A stretch of DNA of 64,000 bases from F1-60-MAGs104 sp964355975. GTDB lineage: Bacteria; Planctomycetota; Phycisphaerae; Phycisphaerales; SM1A02. Each line of letters begins with the position of its first letter. The stretch's first letter is position 1. Position numbers and translations under genes: made by a program. The stretch is taken from the NCBI GenBank assembly GCA_964355975.1, contig CAYHFW010000001.1:62001-126000 (forward strand). The letters run 5' to 3'. The notes beneath the pieces were generated by a model. It searched no databases. It was not told the DNA's origin and saw only the letters and a list, made by a program, of their open reading frames with translations. Shown here piece after piece: positions 1-8,190 of this stretch.

Positions 1-1
1 C

Positions 2-346
2 AGCGCGTCGATGAGTGTCAATGACACCACCAGCGCACAATCCGATTCATGGGCGCTCGCTGCGGTGATGCCCGGCATTGGCGGCGGATTCGATCTCGCC
101 TTCGACATGGCAGGACGAATTCCACTCGTGCAGAGCATTCGCCTTGAAGCGGCTGGCGGAGTTGGATCGAATTTCACCAATGGACAAGAGTTCACATTTG
201 CGCGTGCGGGATTGAGCGTGATGTTCAACGCAAACTGCGGCGCAGAGTTCGGCTATCGCCTTGAAAATTTCACACTCGACAACAACTCTGCCAACTTTGA
301 TGGTGGAGTTCAGGGGTTGTACTTCGGTGCCAACATCAAATTCTGA
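2..346 (+). CDS. C-terminal part of a putative outer-membrane beta-barrel protein (5' truncated)
   Basis: The reading frame is open to the left window edge, so the N-terminus lies outside and the first visible Met is probably internal. The visible part of about 115 residues is Gly/Asn/Phe-rich with alternating polar and hydrophobic residues and ends in NIKF. A terminal aromatic residue after short beta-strand-like segments is typical of outer-membrane barrels. No enzyme motif is seen. The assignment as a surface porin-like or OmpA/OmpW-type barrel is an inference from composition and the C-terminus only; it could be another secreted beta-rich protein. Confidence 0.5.
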   Translation, partial: SASMSVNDTTSAQSDSWALAAVMPGIGGGFDLAFDMAGRIPLVQSIRLEAAGGVGSNFTNGQEFTFARAGLSVMFNANCGAEFGYRLENFTLDNNSANFDGGVQGLYFGANIKF

Positions 347-494
347 ATCAAAGCGCAGCAAGGTCACGCTGAAAAACATTATCGCTGTCGGCAAGACCGC
401 GGCGCGTGGCGATGGTGCTGGGCGCCTCGCGCGCGCGAGACTGCGCCACGCCGCGTTCACGCTGCTGCCAGACCAACTCGTGGGCGGCGCGCTC

Positions 495-1244
495 ATGAAG
501 CGACACTTGCAGACCGAGATTGCGCTACGCAAGATCGAGGTGCGCATTGCGAACTGGCCCGCGAAGTTCGACGGCGTTCGCCTCGGCCACATCAGCGACT
601 TGCATGTTGGAGATCTGATGCCCACCGCTCGTGCGCTCGAGGCAGTGCAACTACTTCGCAACGAATCGCCAGATTTGATCGCCTGCACCGGCGATGTCGT
701 CGACCTCGATGTCGCAGGTTGTGAACCGGTCTTCGAAGCATTGGGCGCGCTGCGGGCGCCGCTTGGCAGATATTTCGTACTCGGAAACCACGACCTGCTC
801 GACAACGCGCGTCGTGTGCTGCGACTCGCAGAATCGTCCGGACTCAAAACGCTGCGCGGCGAAATGTTGACTGCGCGCGGCGGACTGCGCATCGCAGGCA
901 TCGATTGGTCGCGCACGCTCGAGGGCAACGCTCAGGGAATTCGGTCAATTGTGCAGGATGGTTCAATCCCGCATCTCTTGCTCGCGCATAATCCAAAGGC
1001 ATTTCGAGAGGCGGCGAAGCACAATGTGCCGCTCACGCTTGCTGGTCACACGCACGGTGGTCAATTCACGCTGAATCGCAAGGGCCGTGAGAAGCCGCGC
1101 GCGGCGACTGCGAAGGCTCTGCGCGCGGGGCACTATCACGATGGGCCATCCCATCTCTTCGTGACGACGGGCGCAGGGGGATGGTTTCCACTGCGCGTGA
1201 ATTGTCCCGCAGAAGTGGTTGTGATCACCGTGCGGCGGGGTTGA
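495..1244 (+). CDS. Metallophosphoesterase (calcineurin-like, YkuE-type)
   Basis: About 249 residues carrying the ordered dinuclear-metal motifs of the family: SDLHVG (34-39), GDVVD (66-70), GNHD (97-100), a lone His in LLAHNP (about 165) and GHTHGGQ (184-190). The GHTHGG ending is usual in small YkuE/UDP-diacylglucosamine-hydrolase-like phosphoesterases. The substrate cannot be read from the sequence. The frame is open further upstream into the preceding gene. I chose ATG 495 because the conserved fold begins soon after it; GTG 480 is an alternative, and there is no standard start between 346 and 480. Confidence 0.8.
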   Translation: MKRHLQTEIALRKIEVRIANWPAKFDGVRLGHISDLHVGDLMPTARALEAVQLLRNESPDLIACTGDVVDLDVAGCEPVFEALGALRAPLGRYFVLGNHDLLDNARRVLRLAESSGLKTLRGEMLTARGGLRIAGIDWSRTLEGNAQGIRSIVQDGSIPHLLLAHNPKAFREAAKHNVPLTLAGHTHGGQFTLNRKGREKPRAATAKALRAGHYHDGPSHLFVTTGAGGWFPLRVNCPAEVVVITVRRG

Positions 1245-1285
1245 CGCGACGCTGTCACGCAACCAGTGATCGGCCCAGCTCGTCG

Positions 1286-2380
1286 TTACGCGTACAGCCG
1301 ACCGAATCGATTGGTGATGAAGTCATCCCATGAGACGTCTTCCATCCGCACGAGTCCGCGCTGGGGCGTCTTGCCCTGAGCGAAGAGATCGACGAGTGCG
1401 GTGATGCCAGCAGCGGTCGTGATTTGGATGGCGGTCCAGTGATGACCATTGATCATCTGCGCACGCACGCGCTTGGCATAAATGCGTTCGACGAGTTTGC
1501 CATCGAGCACGCCAGTGGCACTCACAAAGATGACGACCTGATCTTCGGTCGTGCTCGGGATCGCTCGCTCGAGCATCGTGCGCAGTTCGTCGCGATGTTC
1601 GCGCATGCGCAATTCTTGCAGGAGGAATTTCATGAGATCGCAATGCCCTGGAAAGCGAATCGTCTTGTAGTCGAGGTTGCGCACGCGCCCCTTGAGACTT
1701 TCTGCGAGTGTGCCGAGTCCGCCAGATGTATTGAAGGCTTCGAAGTCGATGCCGTCGATGACAAGTCGCTCGTTGTTTTCAAGAGCGGGCAACGACACGA
1801 CCGCGCCATCACGCACGGCTTCGCAGTCCATGATGTATTCGTTGATGACCCCTTCAGTGCTCCATGTCAGGTTGTAACCAAGGCGATTGGATGGAGTCAG
1901 CGGCAATGCTCCGACGCGAAGTCGAAGTGATTCGATCTGCGCAAATGGATCGGCGAGATAGTTGCCAGCGATCGTGATGAAGCCTGGAGCGAGTCCGCAC
2001 TGTGGAATGAACGCAGTTGTGGAGTCGCGCGCGAGTTCGATGACCTGCTTGGTGACCGCGACATCTTCGGTGAGGTCGAAATAGTGTGCGCCCGCATCGC
2101 GTGCGGCTTTCGCAATCATCGGATTGCAGTGAAACGGCGCGCATGAAATGACAGACCATGCTCCCTTCACAAATGCAGCGACCTGCGCAGCGTTTGCGAG
2201 GTCAACAGCAACACCCGTACCGCCAAAAGGTGCAACCGCAGCGCGCGCAGTGTCGGCGTGCAAGTCGCCGACTCGCACTTCGTAATCACCGCATGTACCC
2301 AGCAAAAAACTGACCATGCGTCCAATTTTTCCGCCACCAAGAATGACAACGTTTTTCACGATCGATGCTCCTTCAAGCAC
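1286..2380 (-). CDS. Saccharopine dehydrogenase family NAD(P)-binding protein
   Basis: 364 residues. The N-terminus is a Rossmann nucleotide-binding loop, VVILGGGKIG (11-20), followed by an acidic residue at the end of the second strand (VGDLHAD). The rest matches the fold of saccharopine dehydrogenase/homospermidine synthase-like enzymes, including a Cys-containing 'SCAPFHCNP' region after the Rossmann core. Family members reduce or oxidise amino-acid-linked imines in lysine or polyamine metabolism, and the exact substrate is not evident. It is about 60 bp from the end of the peptidase gene upstream on the same strand, so co-transcription is possible. A GTG at VKNVV is an alternative start. 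Confidence 0.75.
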   Translation of the reverse strand: MLEGASIVKNVVILGGGKIGRMVSFLLGTCGDYEVRVGDLHADTARAAVAPFGGTGVAVDLANAAQVAAFVKGAWSVISCAPFHCNPMIAKAARDAGAHYFDLTEDVAVTKQVIELARDSTTAFIPQCGLAPGFITIAGNYLADPFAQIESLRLRVGALPLTPSNRLGYNLTWSTEGVINEYIMDCEAVRDGAVVSLPALENNERLVIDGIDFEAFNTSGGLGTLAESLKGRVRNLDYKTIRFPGHCDLMKFLLQELRMREHRDELRTMLERAIPSTTEDQVVIFVSATGVLDGKLVERIYAKRVRAQMINGHHWTAIQITTAAGITALVDLFAQGKTPQRGLVRMEDVSWDDFITNRFGRLYA

Positions 2381-2438
2381 TCTGCGGGGAGTCCGCCGAG
2401 GGGTAAGAAAATGTTTCGGGCGATGCGCTGCGACGATA

Positions 2439-4136
2439 TCACGCAGGAATCGTTGCGAGTTCGGTCTGCACTTCTTCCATCAGACCGCGCACAGTCTCTG
2501 GTCCGAAGTCGAAGTTCAACCCAGCAGAACTGAAGAGTTCTGGGAGTGGTTTCGAGCCACCCAACGCGAGCGCCCGTTTGTAGTTCGCCAGGGCAGCCTT
2601 TGGATCGCGCCGCGACTGTCGCCACAACTGCAGTGCGCCAAGTTGGGCGATCCCATATTCGATGTAATAGAAGGGCGATCCAAAGAGATGCAACTGTCGG
2701 TGCCAAAGCGAGGCGAGCACATCTTCGTGGCCACTCCAATCGATATCTCCGCCGAATCTTCGGTTGAGATCAATCCAGCAGTCAGTTCGTTCGGAGCGTT
2801 TGTGGCCAGGATTGGTGTAGACCCAATGTTGGAACGCATCGATCGTCGCAACCCACGGCAAGAGCGTCGCGAGGTTTTCGAGAAGGTCACGACGCGCGCG
2901 CGCAGATTCTTCGGGGGTATAGAACTCATCGAGTTGCGGAAAGGTGAGCAGTTCCATGCTCATCGATGCGACTTCTGCGAACTCAGTCGGACTTCCGCGG
3001 TACGCCAAGAGCTCATCGTGCTTGCTCAAGATTGAATGGAAGGCGTGGCCAGCTTCGTGCACCATCGTGACGAGATCGCGTTGCAATCCTGCTGCATTCA
3101 TGAAGATGAATGGAGTGCGCGAGTGCTGGCGTTGGTACTGGTAGCCACCCGGAGCCTTTCCCTTGCGCGTTTCGAGATCGAGGCACGATCCACCGCGCAT
3201 TGAATCGAACATCACGCCGAGCTCGCTGTCGAGTCGGTGAAATGCGCGCGAGGTGCGGTCGACAAGTTCAACAGAATCTGCGAATGGACGCAGTTGGTCG
3301 CGGCCGCGCAGGTCGACTTTGGTGTCCCATGGGCGCACGGCAGGAATGTCGAGCGCAGCCGCGCGTTCGCGGTGCAGCGTGCGCATCAGTGGAACGCACG
3401 TCTCTTCGACGGCCGCATGAAACTTCTGACAGTCGCTCGGGCGGTAGTCAAAGCGCAACATGCGCTCATGCTGAAAGTCTCGAAAGTTGTCGAAGCCCGC
3501 GTTGAGGGCCATGCGATGGCGGATGCCGATCAAGTTGTCGAAGATGCCATCGATTGCATCGCGGTCGCGCAGCCGGCGCGCGGCAACAGCGGTCCACGAT
3601 CCCTCGCGCACCGATCGATCAGTCATCTCGAGGTAACGCGCCATTTGTGGCATCGTCTGCTCGCGTCCGTCGAAGGTCACAGACATCGCGCCGCAGAGGC
3701 GGCTGTACTCCTGGTCGCAGGTCGTTGCCTCGGTCTGCAGGGGAATATTCTCGGCGCGAAAGAGCTTCGCCTCTTGGCGAAGTGCGCGCAGATAGGTCTC
3801 GTACCGCGCCGAGTCGAGTTGTTTGGCGAAAGCGCTCTCAACAATCTTGCGGTCGAGCGCGGCACCTGCCGTGCGAAGATGTGGATCAACGTTCTGGACA
3901 AATGCGAGATACGCATTGCGACGCGCCTCGTCGTCGGTATGACACGTCATCGCGATGTAGAGATTTGCCTGAGCCTCTTCGGCCATCGCATCGAGCGCGC
4001 TGCGATCCAAGATGAGCGTCTCAAGCTCGCGGCACGAGGCGATCGCGCGATCGTTGAGTTCGCGGTAGAGCGGTGCGAGTTGATCCCAGTTTGCGGCGTC
4101 CAGTGATGGGGGAATCTTCATGGGAAGGGCGATCAT
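2439..4136 (-). CDS. M3 family oligoendopeptidase (PepF-like)
   Basis: 565 residues with the zinc-peptidase signature HEAGHAFHS (HExxH at 360-364) and the downstream helix PTEFAEVASMSMELL (about 383-397), whose Glu supplies the third zinc ligand in the M3 family. The length is close to the 560-600 residues usual for oligoendopeptidase F. Such enzymes hydrolyse short cytoplasmic peptides. The start at 4136 is supported by a GGAGGG about six bases upstream. It lies 21 bp downstream of ispE on the same strand, so the two are probably transcribed together. Confidence 0.88.
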   Translation of the reverse strand: MIALPMKIPPSLDAANWDQLAPLYRELNDRAIASCRELETLILDRSALDAMAEEAQANLYIAMTCHTDDEARRNAYLAFVQNVDPHLRTAGAALDRKIVESAFAKQLDSARYETYLRALRQEAKLFRAENIPLQTEATTCDQEYSRLCGAMSVTFDGREQTMPQMARYLEMTDRSVREGSWTAVAARRLRDRDAIDGIFDNLIGIRHRMALNAGFDNFRDFQHERMLRFDYRPSDCQKFHAAVEETCVPLMRTLHRERAAALDIPAVRPWDTKVDLRGRDQLRPFADSVELVDRTSRAFHRLDSELGVMFDSMRGGSCLDLETRKGKAPGGYQYQRQHSRTPFIFMNAAGLQRDLVTMVHEAGHAFHSILSKHDELLAYRGSPTEFAEVASMSMELLTFPQLDEFYTPEESARARRDLLENLATLLPWVATIDAFQHWVYTNPGHKRSERTDCWIDLNRRFGGDIDWSGHEDVLASLWHRQLHLFGSPFYYIEYGIAQLGALQLWRQSRRDPKAALANYKRALALGGSKPLPELFSSAGLNFDFGPETVRGLMEEVQTELATIPA

Positions 4137-4157
4137 AGGATCCCTCCGCCGTGCGGC

Positions 4158-5075
4158 TCACCCACCGCCAGTTGTCGAAATGGCGACTGCTGGCATGGCA
4201 AGTTTGGCTGTCGCCGTCTCGGCAAGCGCAACTGCGTGCGCGGGGTCGCTGCAAACGACAAAGAGGCTCGATCCGCTGCCGCAAACATGCACTGGAAGGT
4301 CTGACAAATCACAGAGTTCTTCGATGTCGTCGGCCATGGCAGGGGCGATCGCCTTCGCCGCTTCAGTGAGGTCATTGAATGGATCGCGCGCGTTGAGTCG
4401 TGATTTCGCAGCGAGGTCGCGCACGCGCATCTCGTTCAGCGTCGCGAGTGGTGCGAGCCGATCAAACGCGCCGTACACAGCACCCGTGGGGCACTGCACA
4501 TCCGGAAAGAAGAGCACCGCGTCAAGCGAAGGACTCTCGCGCAGCGCCTCAATTCGCTCGCCGAATCCGCTCACAAGTGCAGAGCCGCCGCGCACAAGAA
4601 ATGGAATGTCGCTGCCGAGTTCTGCTGCGATTCGTTCGAGCTCGACAGTCGGCACATTGAGTTGGAAGAGTTCGTTGAGTGCACGCAACATCGCTGCGGC
4701 ATCGCTCGAACCTCCACCAAGTCCGCCGCCGACTGGAATTCGTTTCTCGAGTCTGCTCTTGACTGGAAGTGCCTTGCCGACGAATTGTTCCAAACGATCA
4801 TGCGCGCGGTGCACAAGATCTTTCGAGAGATCCCAGTCGATCTCAGTGCGCCGAAGCGCATCCGCATGCCAGACCGTCGCGAAAAGTGACGCGTGAGTCT
4901 CAGCGACCCGCTCGAGATGAAGTTCGTCATAAAGGTTGACGGTCACCATCCAACTCGAAAGTGGATGCATCATCGTTGCAGGGGACGCAGACGTTGCGCA
5001 CGGCGCGCCAACGGACAACGCCAAGTTCAACTTCGCGGGTGCGCGCACAACAAGAGACCGTTCCATGGAAGCCAT
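4158..5075 (-). CDS. ispE: 4-diphosphocytidyl-2-C-methyl-D-erythritol kinase
   Basis: 305 residues of the GHMP kinase superfamily. The N-terminal PAKLNL (13-18) and the ATP-binding loop IPVGGGLGGGSSDAA (113-127) are characteristic, and a C-terminal GSGSSLF loop closes the fold. IspE phosphorylates CDP-methylerythritol in the MEP route to isopentenyl diphosphate. Its presence implies a non-mevalonate isoprenoid pathway; no other MEP gene is in the window. The start could be Met1 or Met4. Length and motif spacing fit a functional enzyme. Confidence 0.93.
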   Translation of the reverse strand: MASMERSLVVRAPAKLNLALSVGAPCATSASPATMMHPLSSWMVTVNLYDELHLERVAETHASLFATVWHADALRRTEIDWDLSKDLVHRAHDRLEQFVGKALPVKSRLEKRIPVGGGLGGGSSDAAAMLRALNELFQLNVPTVELERIAAELGSDIPFLVRGGSALVSGFGERIEALRESPSLDAVLFFPDVQCPTGAVYGAFDRLAPLATLNEMRVRDLAAKSRLNARDPFNDLTEAAKAIAPAMADDIEELCDLSDLPVHVCGSGSSLFVVCSDPAHAVALAETATAKLAMPAVAISTTGGG

Positions 5076-5118
5076 TGGAGCGGAATCTATAGAGATGGCA
5101 ATTTCTTCGCGAATCGAA

Positions 5119-6807
5119 TCAGTTCACAACGCCCCAGCGCGAAAGCACTGTGGTGAGATCGCCGCCGTCAATGAGTCCATTGTGATCGAGGTCTCCGACT
5201 GGAGGATTCGTCACTCCCCATCCAGAAAGGATGTACGAGAGATCGAGTCCGTCGACGAACCCATTGAGGTCGAAGTCGCCGTAGTCGCGCTCGCAAGAAT
5301 CGATGCGACCATCGGCATCTGTGTCGGCGGCTCCAGCGGCAAGATCGCACGTGTCGGGAATGCCATTGAGATTGCAGTCCTTCGCAATGCCTGACGCGAT
5401 GTCTTCTGCGTCAGGAATGCCGTTGCCATTGCAATCGGGGGCGGTCAACAGAAAGATGTATGCCGAGCCGCGATCTTGCATTCCGCTGACATCGTCGCCG
5501 TCAGCACCCACGATCGCCGAGTCGCCGAAGAGTCCGACCGAATCGCCGAAGTATTTTTCGCTCTGGCCGTCGGCGCAGGTGAAGCGAGGTTCTTGTGTCC
5601 ATGTCGAAGTTCCGGTCTGGACGAAGAGATACGCACCGCCGAGGTTTGTGAAGTTTGTCGAGCCGCCCTGCGCGACTCCGTCGTCGTTGGGTGCAGTCGC
5701 GACCGCAAGGTTGCCTTGCAATGCGACTGAACTTGCAAAGAAGTCACTCGCAACACCATCGCTTGCGACGACCTTTGCCTCTTGCGTCCAAGTTGATGCG
5801 CCCGAGAGTTGATAGATGTATGCCGATCCGCGGTCTGCGACTGCGGCAAAATCGTCGTTGGGGGCGCCCACAATGAGTTGGTTATTGAAGATGCAGCAGG
5901 AGAATCCGAAGTAGTCAAACGCTGCTCCATCGCTTGCAACCAACTTTGCTTCCTGCGTCCAGACGCCAGTCGCTGAACGTTTGAATGTGTAGGCAGAACC
6001 GCGGTCGGACACCGCGCTGATGTCGTCGCCAGCGGCCCCGATGAGCGCGCGGTCGCCGTAGATCGATGCAGACTGGCCGAAATACTCTTGCGCGGCGGCG
6101 TCGGTGCCCGTGATGGCGAGTTTGGCCTCTTGCGCCCACGTGCCGGCGGTCGCGCGCTTGAAGACGTATGCAGAACCTTGGTTCGCATTCGCCGCAATCG
6201 TGTCTTGCGGTGCGCTCGCGAGTGCGAGGTCTGCGAAGGTGGCTGTTGTCACTGCCGTGTTGGTGAGTGCGACAGAGAATCCGAGCAGTTCATTCGCGCC
6301 AGGATCACTCGCAACGAGTTTTCCGGTTTGCGTCCAGACACCCGCGGCACTTCGCTTGAAGATGTACGCAGAGCCTTGATCGGTAAAGGTTCCATCGTCG
6401 TTGGGAGCGCCGACCATCGCCGTGTCGCCAAAGATTGCGACGGATGCACCGAAGAAATCGTTGGCGAGTCCATCTGAGGCTGTCAACTTCGCCTCAAACA
6501 CCCAGACCCCCGACGCATTCAACTTGTAGATGTTCGCCGACCCGCGGCTGACTGCCGTTCCGATGTCATCGTTGACGATTCCGACAATCGCGATATCGGG
6601 CGAGGCTCCAGCGATACCCAGCAGGTTCGAGACTGCTGAGGCGTATCCAAACTGGTCAACGGCGAGTCCATCGGTCGCAGTCAACTTCGCTGACTGAACT
6701 GGGGGAATTGCCATGGCCGAAGCGGAGAGCGCAGAGAGCGCCGCGCATGCGGTCAGCAGAAGTGGTCGGTGTGAAAGTGGATACATGTGGGTGCCTCGAT
6801 GCGTCAT
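5119..6807 (-). CDS. Secreted FG-GAP-like beta-propeller protein with dockerin-like C-terminal repeats
   Basis: 562 residues. A signal peptide (basic start, hydrophobic LLLTACAALSALSASAMA) is followed by about seven repeats of roughly 50-60 residues, each with the pattern 'Y-F-G-x-S-V ... GAPNDD ... GSAYIF ... W-T-Q-E-A-K'. This is the layout of FG-GAP/integrin-alpha-like blades. The tail has a Pro/Cys-containing DxNxNGIPD region and then two EF-hand-like dockerin segments, DFDLNGFVDGLDLSYIL and DLDHNGLIDGGDLTTVL. In Planctomycetota such tails are common on surface proteins and may anchor or sort them (inference). ATG 6786 is an alternative start. Confidence 0.82.
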   Translation of the reverse strand: MTHRGTHMYPLSHRPLLLTACAALSALSASAMAIPPVQSAKLTATDGLAVDQFGYASAVSNLLGIAGASPDIAIVGIVNDDIGTAVSRGSANIYKLNASGVWVFEAKLTASDGLANDFFGASVAIFGDTAMVGAPNDDGTFTDQGSAYIFKRSAAGVWTQTGKLVASDPGANELLGFSVALTNTAVTTATFADLALASAPQDTIAANANQGSAYVFKRATAGTWAQEAKLAITGTDAAAQEYFGQSASIYGDRALIGAAGDDISAVSDRGSAYTFKRSATGVWTQEAKLVASDGAAFDYFGFSCCIFNNQLIVGAPNDDFAAVADRGSAYIYQLSGASTWTQEAKVVASDGVASDFFASSVALQGNLAVATAPNDDGVAQGGSTNFTNLGGAYLFVQTGTSTWTQEPRFTCADGQSEKYFGDSVGLFGDSAIVGADGDDVSGMQDRGSAYIFLLTAPDCNGNGIPDAEDIASGIAKDCNLNGIPDTCDLAAGAADTDADGRIDSCERDYGDFDLNGFVDGLDLSYILSGWGVTNPPVGDLDHNGLIDGGDLTTVLSRWGVVN

Positions 6808-6934
6808 ATATGAACCATTGGATACGGAATGATCGCATGTGCGATCCAGAAATCAGAAACGAATCCGAAAAGATTTGAAAAAACATGGACGGCGGCCACC
6901 CCAATTCGGTTGAAAGGGCGGGTTACTATTTCGG

Positions 6935-8134
6935 ATGATGCTCTGGCAACCCGAAATTCCGCAAAAGTATCGCGAAGCGACGCAGAGCGATCTTGCACAA
7001 CTGATTCGGCAGCGACGCCAAGAACTTGGCCAGAGGCTCATGATTCTGGGCCATCATTATCAGCAGGATGAGGTGATTCAACACGCTGATTTTGTTGGGG
7101 ACAGTCTCAAGCTCAGCCAGATCGCGGCAGCCGAGAGCCCCAAGCGCGGCACTGAGTTCATCGTTTTCTGTGGTGTGCATTTCATGGCAGAGACCGCTGA
7201 TGTGCTCACAGACCCATCCGTCAAAGTCATTCTGCCCGACCTGGGCGCAGGATGTTCGATGGCCGACATGGCCGCATACGAAGATGCAGTGGATGCGTGG
7301 GACTTCATGGCAGCGGCCGTGAAGGGAGAGAAGGCGCGTGTGATTCCCGTGACCTACGTCAATTCAAGCGCTGCAATCAAGGCGTTTGTTGGCAAGAACG
7401 GCGGAGCGTGTTGCACAAGTTCGAACGCGCGACAAGTCTTCGACTGGGCGCTTGCAGGAGGCGAACAGCCCAAGGCGCGCGGCGAGAAAATCAAAGTCTT
7501 CTTCTTGCCCGACCAACACCTCGGGCGAAACACTGCGCACGCACGCGGGATGACAACCGAAATCGACGCGCAACGCTCGAAGAAATCGCCGCAGACTGTT
7601 GTGTGGGATCCAAAGAAGGATCATGGTGGAGTCTCAGCCGAGGTGATTCGTGCGACCGATGTGATCTTGTGGGCTGGGCATTGCAGTGTGCACAAACTCT
7701 TTCGCCCTGAACATGTCGACGCGATTCGCGAGCGCAAAGATGGCACGCAAGTGCTCGTGCATCCTGAATGTTGTCAAGAGGTCGTCGATGCATCTGACCT
7801 TGTTGGCTCGACAGAATTCATCATTCAAACGATCGATCGTGCGCCCGCTGGATCGGCGTTCGCAGTCGGCACCGAAGTGCATCTCGTCGCACGCCTCGCA
7901 CGCGCCGCTGCAGAGCGCGGAGTCACCGTTGAAATGCTCTCGGGTTGCCAGTGCCTCTGCACAACGATGTACCGAATCGACCAGCAGCATCTTGCGTGGG
8001 TGCTTGATCAACTCGTCGCTGGAAAAATTGTGAACGAGATTCGCGTGCACGAGAAGGCGCGTGCAGGTGCGAGAATCGCGCTTGAGCGAATGTTGACGAA
8101 TGTCGCATCGAAGAAGGTCGCGCTCGTCGATTGA
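6935..8134 (+). CDS. nadA: Quinolinate synthase
   Basis: 399 residues. It has the NadA core: LGHHYQQDEV (38-47), FCGVHFMAE with the first cluster Cys (C79), ILPDLGAGCSMAD (99-111), a VHPEC segment and GCQCLCTTMYR near the C-terminus. The Cys residues match the three ligands of the [4Fe-4S] cluster that activates water loss in the condensation of iminoaspartate with dihydroxyacetone phosphate. It is at the longer end for the family. No nadB or nadC is adjacent. It is divergent from the propeller gene with about 127 bp between the starts, and the second ATG (6938) is equally possible. Confidence 0.94.
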   Translation: MMLWQPEIPQKYREATQSDLAQLIRQRRQELGQRLMILGHHYQQDEVIQHADFVGDSLKLSQIAAAESPKRGTEFIVFCGVHFMAETADVLTDPSVKVILPDLGAGCSMADMAAYEDAVDAWDFMAAAVKGEKARVIPVTYVNSSAAIKAFVGKNGGACCTSSNARQVFDWALAGGEQPKARGEKIKVFFLPDQHLGRNTAHARGMTTEIDAQRSKKSPQTVVWDPKKDHGGVSAEVIRATDVILWAGHCSVHKLFRPEHVDAIRERKDGTQVLVHPECCQEVVDASDLVGSTEFIIQTIDRAPAGSAFAVGTEVHLVARLARAAAERGVTVEMLSGCQCLCTTMYRIDQQHLAWVLDQLVAGKIVNEIRVHEKARAGARIALERMLTNVASKKVALVD

Positions 8135-8190
8135 GGCTTGGCTCAAACAGGCGAAACGCAACCAGTGAACGCATAGACTCGGGGGCTCGC